Assembly (NCBI RefSeq): GCF_000169095.1
Contig: NZ_AAVU01000087.1
Coordinates: 1 to 9,047 of the forward strand
Length of the DNA: 9,047 nucleotides
Direction: 5' to 3'
Source: Lyngbya sp. PCC 8106
GTDB taxonomy: Bacteria > Cyanobacteriota > Cyanobacteriia > Cyanobacteriales > Microcoleaceae
The notes beneath the pieces were generated by a model. That model did not search any database, was not told the origin of the DNA, and worked only from the letters and a program-made list of their open reading frames with translations. Position numbers and translations under genes: made by a program. This document shows, in pieces, positions 5,388 to 9,047 of the stretch; position 1 is the first letter of the stretch; the number at the start of each line of letters is the position of its first letter.

Positions 5388-7127
5388 TTAAAATCCTAAA
5401 TCATCCATCGCCGAAGCCGCAGCTTCAAACACTTCCTCATCGGGTAATTCTTCCCAAGCTGTATCGCCAATTTCCCGATAAAATTGTTCATCATAGGAAC
5501 GAGTTTGAATCACCACAGGCATCGGTACCGCATGACCTAAGACTAACGCCTGTTGTTTAGAGTCTAATTTCGCTAAAACTGAACGTAAATTTTGACCTCC
5601 AGAAACGCCCGTAAAAATCGCATCAATATCTTTATCATCGTTCAATAAAGCAGTAATTCGGGTGCCAATTTGTGACATCACTTCTGCATCAATTCCCGAT
5701 GGTCTTTGGTCAACGACTAACAGCGTTACAAAATATTTTCGCATCTCTCGGGCGATTGTGCCAAAAATAGTTGAACGAACAATCGCTGAATCTAAAAAGC
5801 GGTGTGCTTCTTCAATCGTAATGACCAAAGGTGTTGGTCTATCTATAGGATTTTTAGACGCCAAAAAACGGTCAGCTTTGCGAACATAGGACGCATGAAT
5901 TCGACGAGTTATCATATTCGTCACTAACATATAGGATAACATATCCGACTGGGAACCAAACTCAACAATCACATTTTTTCCCGCATCTAATGACTGTAAA
6001 ATTCGCTCTACATAATTAAACGGAGAAGTCGGACGCATATATTTTAAATTCTCCATTCGCAACAGTTTTCGCTGAAGCGACATAATCGAACCTTTGTGAC
6101 CCCGTTTTTCATCACAAAAGAGTTGAATTTCTTCATTAGTCATCGATAATAACTGAGAAATCCAAGACTTACCAAATTCACTGCGGAGAATATTTGCACT
6201 ATCCAAACTCGCCTCAGATAGATTTAACTCTCGCTGAACTAAGCTAATATCTTCGACTTCAATTTGATCATAACTCAAATACAATTCTTGAGCATCTCGC
6301 ACCCCACGCCGTTTCGTTGATTCGGGGTCAAGTGTATACACTTCAACTCGTTCAGGAAAAAGTTGACGTAAACCTTTAACGGTATTGAATTTTTTACCCT
6401 CAGAAACGGCTTCCCAACCATATTCGGAGTGCATATCAAAAATCAAATTGACAGCTGCTTGTTTTTTGATTATTCCTGATAATAATAGTCGAGTTAAAAA
6501 GGATTTCCCCGTTCCTGATTTCCCAAAAATGCCGTTACTGCGTTCAACCATTCGATCTAAATCTACACAAACCGGAACGTTCATATCAATCGGTTGACCA
6601 ATCGCAAAGTTACGGCGATGAGGGTCATCTTCCCAACCAAAAATCACCCTAAAATCCCGTTCACTGGCTTCATAAACCTGGGAAAAATGAGTCGGAATCG
6701 TTTTGACAGGAAGGAGTTGAATATCGCTGTTGGTTTGAGTTTGAAAGGAAGCTAATGTTCCTCGACCATTATTTTGGTTTTGTTGTTGTTCTTCGAGTTG
6801 GCGGCGAATCGTTTCTTCTGACTGTATATCAGCTTGATTCAACATCAACATCGGGCTTAATTCTATCGTTCCATAGGTGCTATTTCCAGACAGAATTGCT
6901 TGGAGAAAATCATCACTAGGTTGAGGAGGATTGGCTAATATTCGCGCATTACTGGTTCCTAAAGAAACATCCGTCAGCAGACAGAAAAAATGTGATCGCA
7001 CACCACGCACAACCAAAAATTTCCCGACTCTCATCTCTTCGACGGAGATATCTGCATGGAGTCGAACTTCTAATCCTTTGGTGAGGGAGCCTTGAATAAC
7101 GGAACCGAGCGGTTGTTCTGTGGTCAT
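5388..7127 (-). CDS. HerA-type ATP-binding protein (DUF87 family, FtsK/HerA superfamily)
   Basis: This 579-residue cytoplasmic ATPase belongs to the HerA/DUF87 group, hexameric motors that pump or unwind DNA, often with the NurA nuclease in DNA-end processing. The N-terminal 100 residues look like the HAS barrel. A Gln-rich low-complexity linker lies at 108-122. The motor domain starts near 175, with Walker A GKSGTGKS at 202-209, Walker B LVITIEEAH at 434-442, and DQRPSGID at 473-480, typical of HerA. The C-terminus is acidic (residues 555-577). No nurA gene is in the window. The gene is monocistronic as far as can be seen: its 3' end faces the CLC gene and a 210-base gap precedes it. The ATG at 7127 has no Shine-Dalgarno sequence, which is common in cyanobacteria. 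The exact cellular role of the cyanobacterial version is not known to me; family membership is secure. Confidence 0.88.
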   Translation of the reverse strand: MTTEQPLGSVIQGSLTKGLEVRLHADISVEEMRVGKFLVVRGVRSHFFCLLTDVSLGTSNARILANPPQPSDDFLQAILSGNSTYGTIELSPMLMLNQADIQSEETIRRQLEEQQQNQNNGRGTLASFQTQTNSDIQLLPVKTIPTHFSQVYEASERDFRVIFGWEDDPHRRNFAIGQPIDMNVPVCVDLDRMVERSNGIFGKSGTGKSFLTRLLLSGIIKKQAAVNLIFDMHSEYGWEAVSEGKKFNTVKGLRQLFPERVEVYTLDPESTKRRGVRDAQELYLSYDQIEVEDISLVQRELNLSEASLDSANILRSEFGKSWISQLLSMTNEEIQLFCDEKRGHKGSIMSLQRKLLRMENLKYMRPTSPFNYVERILQSLDAGKNVIVEFGSQSDMLSYMLVTNMITRRIHASYVRKADRFLASKNPIDRPTPLVITIEEAHRFLDSAIVRSTIFGTIAREMRKYFVTLLVVDQRPSGIDAEVMSQIGTRITALLNDDKDIDAIFTGVSGGQNLRSVLAKLDSKQQALVLGHAVPMPVVIQTRSYDEQFYREIGDTAWEELPDEEVFEAAASAMDDLGF

Positions 7128-7208
7128 CGATTTATAATTGATCAGGTGTCTGTTGGCTGTTACTCAGGTGAAGGGTGAACGTGTTTATCCAAGCTAACCT
7201 CTATCTAC

Positions 7209-7235
7209 TATCTAATATTATGATATTTTCGTCAA
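7209..7235 (-). promoter_or_regulatory. Possible promoter of the HerA-type gene
   Basis: On the minus strand TTGACG (7235-7230) is followed after 15 bases by TAGATA (7214-7209), about 80 bases before the start codon. The -35 matches five of six consensus bases, but the spacer is short and the -10 is imperfect. TAGATAG occurs twice in tandem here. The remaining bases between the HerA-type gene and the inverted repeat at 7262 show no gene. Confidence 0.3.
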
Positions 7236-7261
7236 CCTTTTCACCGATAACCCGATCAATC

Positions 7262-7326
7262 GTAGGGTGCATCAGACAATTAACCCTGTGATTCGATCAT
7301 TAACTTCAAAATCTGATGCACTCTAC
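7262..7326. repeat. Imperfect 15-bp inverted repeat, MITE-like remnant
   Basis: GTAGGGTGCATCAGA (7262-7276) and TCTGATGCACTCTAC (7312-7326) match as inverted repeats in 14 of 15 positions, around a 35-base centre. GTAGGGTGC-type palindromes are dispersed in many cyanobacterial genomes and often sit after stop codons. This one ends 12 bases downstream of the Type ISP fragment's stop, so it could also fold in that transcript's 3' end. It lacks a T-run on the minus strand. No gene lies in the 210-base gap. Confidence 0.6.
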
Positions 7327-7337
7327 AGAATAAACTA

Positions 7338-8669
7338 TCAATCATTAGGCAATCCTAAATAGGGTAAATTTTTAACAATTTTAACGGTTTCTAAACTGAC
7401 GGTAATCACTTTTTTAATTAACCTAACAATATATTCTTCATCGTCTAGGCGGTTCGGATCGTTTGTAATTCCGCTTCGTTTATCTGTGCTTATTTTATAT
7501 TGATCTATGATCCAGTCTAAAGCCGAACGGTTTCCTAAGCGATATTCAAATACTTCTGGGGGAATTCCTGTTAGGGTGAGAAAGTCGTTATATTTGAGTT
7601 GAATTCCATCTTTAGAAAAACGCATTTTTTCCACACGCCAATCTATGGGTAAGTCTTTATTTTCTAGGTGTTTTAGTCGATATTCGGGCTGTTGTTCGTA
7701 GTTGATATGAATGTCTGCGAGTCGTTTTCCTGCTGTTGCAAAGGGGTGAAATTCTGGGGCGAAGGGTATGCGGGAAAGTTCTCGTTTGAGGTTAGCGGCG
7801 TAGCGTTTTCGGTAGTCGGGATGATGAAGGATTGCGTAGGTATAATGAAAGATATCCCATTTGCTAATTTTGGGATCTTGGTATTGATTGCGAAATTGTT
7901 CTAAAGCCCAATCTGTGATGTTTTCTTGGCGGTTTGTTCCGTCTTCATCGTAGGTGTAGAAGGGGAAACATTGAGCTTTTTCAAAAGCAAAATCCAGAGA
8001 AAGAATTAACTTTGAGATGAAAATTCCAAAAGCTTGTCTATTTCCAATTCCGGGAAGACAAATAACCTGATTTTCTTCTTCAGTTTCAGGAGTTGGGAAT
8101 ATTAAAGGGAATTGTCCCCGCCGATGATTAAGAACTTCATCGAAATAAAGATACTGAAATGAAAACGGACGATAAAGAGAATTTCTGATTTTGTTAGGAC
8201 AAAATTCAACCGATTGATTGGCGGCTAAACATTGTTTTAATCTACTACTCCACTTAATTTTTGTCTCATCTGACAAAACAAAGTCATCTATTTTACTATC
8301 GGGTTTTCTTTGAGTATTCCATAAATACGTTTGTTCATTGTATGTATTGATAAATGCTTGAATATTTTTGATTAATGTGTTTTTGGTAAAATTGTAAGCC
8401 CAACTGTCTCGTGATGTTTGAACTCCTATGCTATAGTTTATAAATATAGCCGATTCGTCTAAACCTTCCTTTGTAGATTTATTTCCAATTGCTATAAAAT
8501 CACCAAAATCATCTTCTAATTCACCCGTCAGCCATGTATGATTTTTATCAGGCTGAATGTCTTCCCATTCCACATTACCAATATGTTCAAGTTTTTCTAA
8601 ATAATCTAACTTTTCTTCTTTCCGCCAAAACTCATCCATTCTGGCATAATAAATTTTAGCTTTTTTCAT
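7338..8669 (-). CDS. C-terminal specificity part of a Type ISP restriction-modification enzyme
   Basis: The 443 residues match only the end of Type ISP enzymes (LlaGI/LlaBIII type), single chains of roughly 1500 residues that normally carry nuclease, helicase, adenine methylase and target-recognition parts. Typical C-terminal blocks are visible: KIYYARMDEFWRKEEK (5-20), WDIFHYTYAILHHPDYRKRY (271-290), FATAGKRLADIHINYE (310-325), and DWIIDQYKISTDKRSG (385-400) before NDPNR and EEYIVRLI. There is no Walker motif and no NPPY methylase motif, so on its own it could bind DNA at most. The start ATG overlaps the stop of the DUF4926 gene by four bases, with AGAGG three bases upstream, so it is probably translated by coupling. 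It may be a split subunit that works with a methylase gene outside the window, or a leftover of a broken gene. The family call is firm; activity is uncertain. Confidence 0.85.
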   Translation of the reverse strand: MKKAKIYYARMDEFWRKEEKLDYLEKLEHIGNVEWEDIQPDKNHTWLTGELEDDFGDFIAIGNKSTKEGLDESAIFINYSIGVQTSRDSWAYNFTKNTLIKNIQAFINTYNEQTYLWNTQRKPDSKIDDFVLSDETKIKWSSRLKQCLAANQSVEFCPNKIRNSLYRPFSFQYLYFDEVLNHRRGQFPLIFPTPETEEENQVICLPGIGNRQAFGIFISKLILSLDFAFEKAQCFPFYTYDEDGTNRQENITDWALEQFRNQYQDPKISKWDIFHYTYAILHHPDYRKRYAANLKRELSRIPFAPEFHPFATAGKRLADIHINYEQQPEYRLKHLENKDLPIDWRVEKMRFSKDGIQLKYNDFLTLTGIPPEVFEYRLGNRSALDWIIDQYKISTDKRSGITNDPNRLDDEEYIVRLIKKVITVSLETVKIVKNLPYLGLPND

Positions 8670-8992
8670 AAACCTCTAAAATAATTTTTATACAAGGAAC
8701 GGGTAAAATTTAAGACTTCTTGCTGTCTTTCTTCTGAAAGTGTTTGAACGGCGGCGGTAATGCGATCGCTAATAGATACCCAAGTTTGTGTTTTAGCTTG
8801 CCAGACTACAATAAACTGTTCAGGAGAGAGGGTATGCAGTGCGAGAGTTTCCCCTTCTGGGTTTGTAAATTCGACTTCATAAGCGCGATCGCTGTATTTT
8901 TCTACAATAGCACCGTGATCGCCTGCTTGAAGTCCTGATTCAGAAATATCAACTAATAGTTCTACTACATCAAACAAATCAGGTTTAATCAT
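8666..8992 (-). CDS. DUF4926 domain protein with DUF2281-like tail
   Basis: This is a small acidic protein of 108 residues. Residues 4-64 (LFDVVELLVDI, GLQAGDHGAIVEKY, AYEVEFTNPEGETLALHTL) follow the DUF4926 pattern, a small beta-rich domain common in cyanobacteria and often found in gene pairs suspected to be toxin-antitoxin-like. Residues 74-103 (ISDRITAAVQTLSEERQQEV and onward) look like the helical start of DUF2281 proteins, which are usually antitoxin-like. The combination may be a fusion. The start has a strong AGGAGG five bases upstream. It overlaps its neighbours by ATGA at both ends, downstream with the Type ISP fragment and upstream with a DUF6883-like gene. Two HIP1 palindromes lie inside the gene. 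The biochemical function is unknown; the DUF4926 call is by recognition of pattern, the tail call is weaker. Confidence 0.75.
   Translation of the reverse strand: MIKPDLFDVVELLVDISESGLQAGDHGAIVEKYSDRAYEVEFTNPEGETLALHTLSPEQFIVVWQAKTQTWVSISDRITAAVQTLSEERQQEVLNFTRSLYKNYFRGL
8762..8769. repeat. HIP1 palindrome GCGATCGC
   Basis: This is a perfect copy of the highly iterated cyanobacterial octamer, within the 3' part of the DUF4926 gene. It supports a cyanobacterial origin; no local function is implied. Confidence 0.8.
8885..8892. repeat. HIP1 palindrome GCGATCGC
   Basis: This is the second perfect HIP1 copy in the DUF4926 gene, 123 bases from the first. No other perfect copy was noticed in the window. 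Confidence 0.8.
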
Positions 8993-9047
8993 TTGCGCCT
9001 CCTAACATAAAGAGTAACAAGTCTTGCAATATCTTCATTCGATCTAA
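8989..9047 (-). CDS. 3' end of an upstream gene, probably DUF6883 family (partial)
   Basis: Reading the minus strand from the right edge, one frame gives RSNEDIARLVTLYVRRRK followed by TGA at 8991-8989. That stop overlaps the DUF4926 ATG as ATGA, the same arrangement as at the other end of the DUF4926 gene. The tail resembles the end of DUF6883 proteins, which typically finish with an arginine, an acidic ED or EN pair, an RL pair and then a T/C-Y-V ending. DUF6883 and DUF4926 genes are often adjacent in cyanobacteria. Only 18 residues are visible, so the family call is tentative. The Shine-Dalgarno sequence of the next gene lies inside this coding end. Confidence 0.5.
   Translation of the reverse strand, partial: RSNEDIARLVTLYVRRRK
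8998..9003 (-). promoter_or_regulatory. Strong Shine-Dalgarno sequence for the DUF4926 gene
   Basis: AGGAGG on the minus strand sits five bases before the ATG at 8992. It is the only textbook ribosome site in the window and fixes that start codon. Confidence 0.75.

Noticed and set aside
5662..5889. Plus-strand frames inside the HerA-type gene (also 6385-6597)
   Set aside because: Both are antisense to a strongly supported ATPase with intact Walker motifs.
7692..7904. Plus-strand frames inside the Type ISP fragment and the DUF4926 gene (also 8744-8938)
   Set aside because: They are reverse-strand shadows of recognised protein families.
1..9047. CRISPR array, tRNA or rRNA genes
   Set aside because: No regularly spaced repeats, no cloverleaf with a normal T-arm and no conserved rRNA blocks were seen on either strand by eye.

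Overview
The window looks like chromosomal DNA of a cyanobacterium. Two copies of the highly iterated palindrome GCGATCGC (HIP1) lie near the right end, the base composition is AT-leaning, and the DUF6883/DUF4926 proteins, CLC protein and HerA-type ATPase resemble those of filamentous species such as Planktothrix, Arthrospira and Oscillatoria. The genus is an inference; no rRNA or marker gene is present.

Left third (1-2670): a dicarboxylate/amino acid:cation symporter gene on the minus strand is split by a 1460-base IS200/IS605-type element carrying only tnpB. The element boundaries can be read to the base. The left flank ends in TTAC, the element ends in TCAA, and both ends carry a subterminal hairpin next to the guide tetranucleotides known from IS608 (AAAG and GAAT). 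Removing the element restores an open symporter frame. The tnpB product keeps its RuvC residues and zinc finger. The stretch between tnpB and the right end is the expected place for the guide RNA, whose guide would be read from the disrupted symporter.

Middle (2671-5387): a long gene-free stretch of about 790 bases separates the symporter from a divergent CLC gene with two CBS domains. It contains two regions where one segment can pair with either of two partners, plus a TATAAT box. A short convergent gap holding an 8-bp hairpin separates the CLC gene from the next gene.

Right half (5388-9047): all genes are on the minus strand. A HerA-type DNA-pumping ATPase is followed, upstream on the map, by a gap with an imperfect 15-bp inverted repeat. 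Then comes a tightly packed set whose reading order is a partial DUF6883-like gene, a DUF4926 gene and a gene for the C-terminal specificity part of a Type ISP restriction-modification enzyme. Both junctions of this set are ATGA overlaps, so the three are probably co-translated. The helicase and methylase parts of the Type ISP enzyme are not in the window. The set may be a remodelled or decayed restriction locus into which a small-protein pair was inserted.
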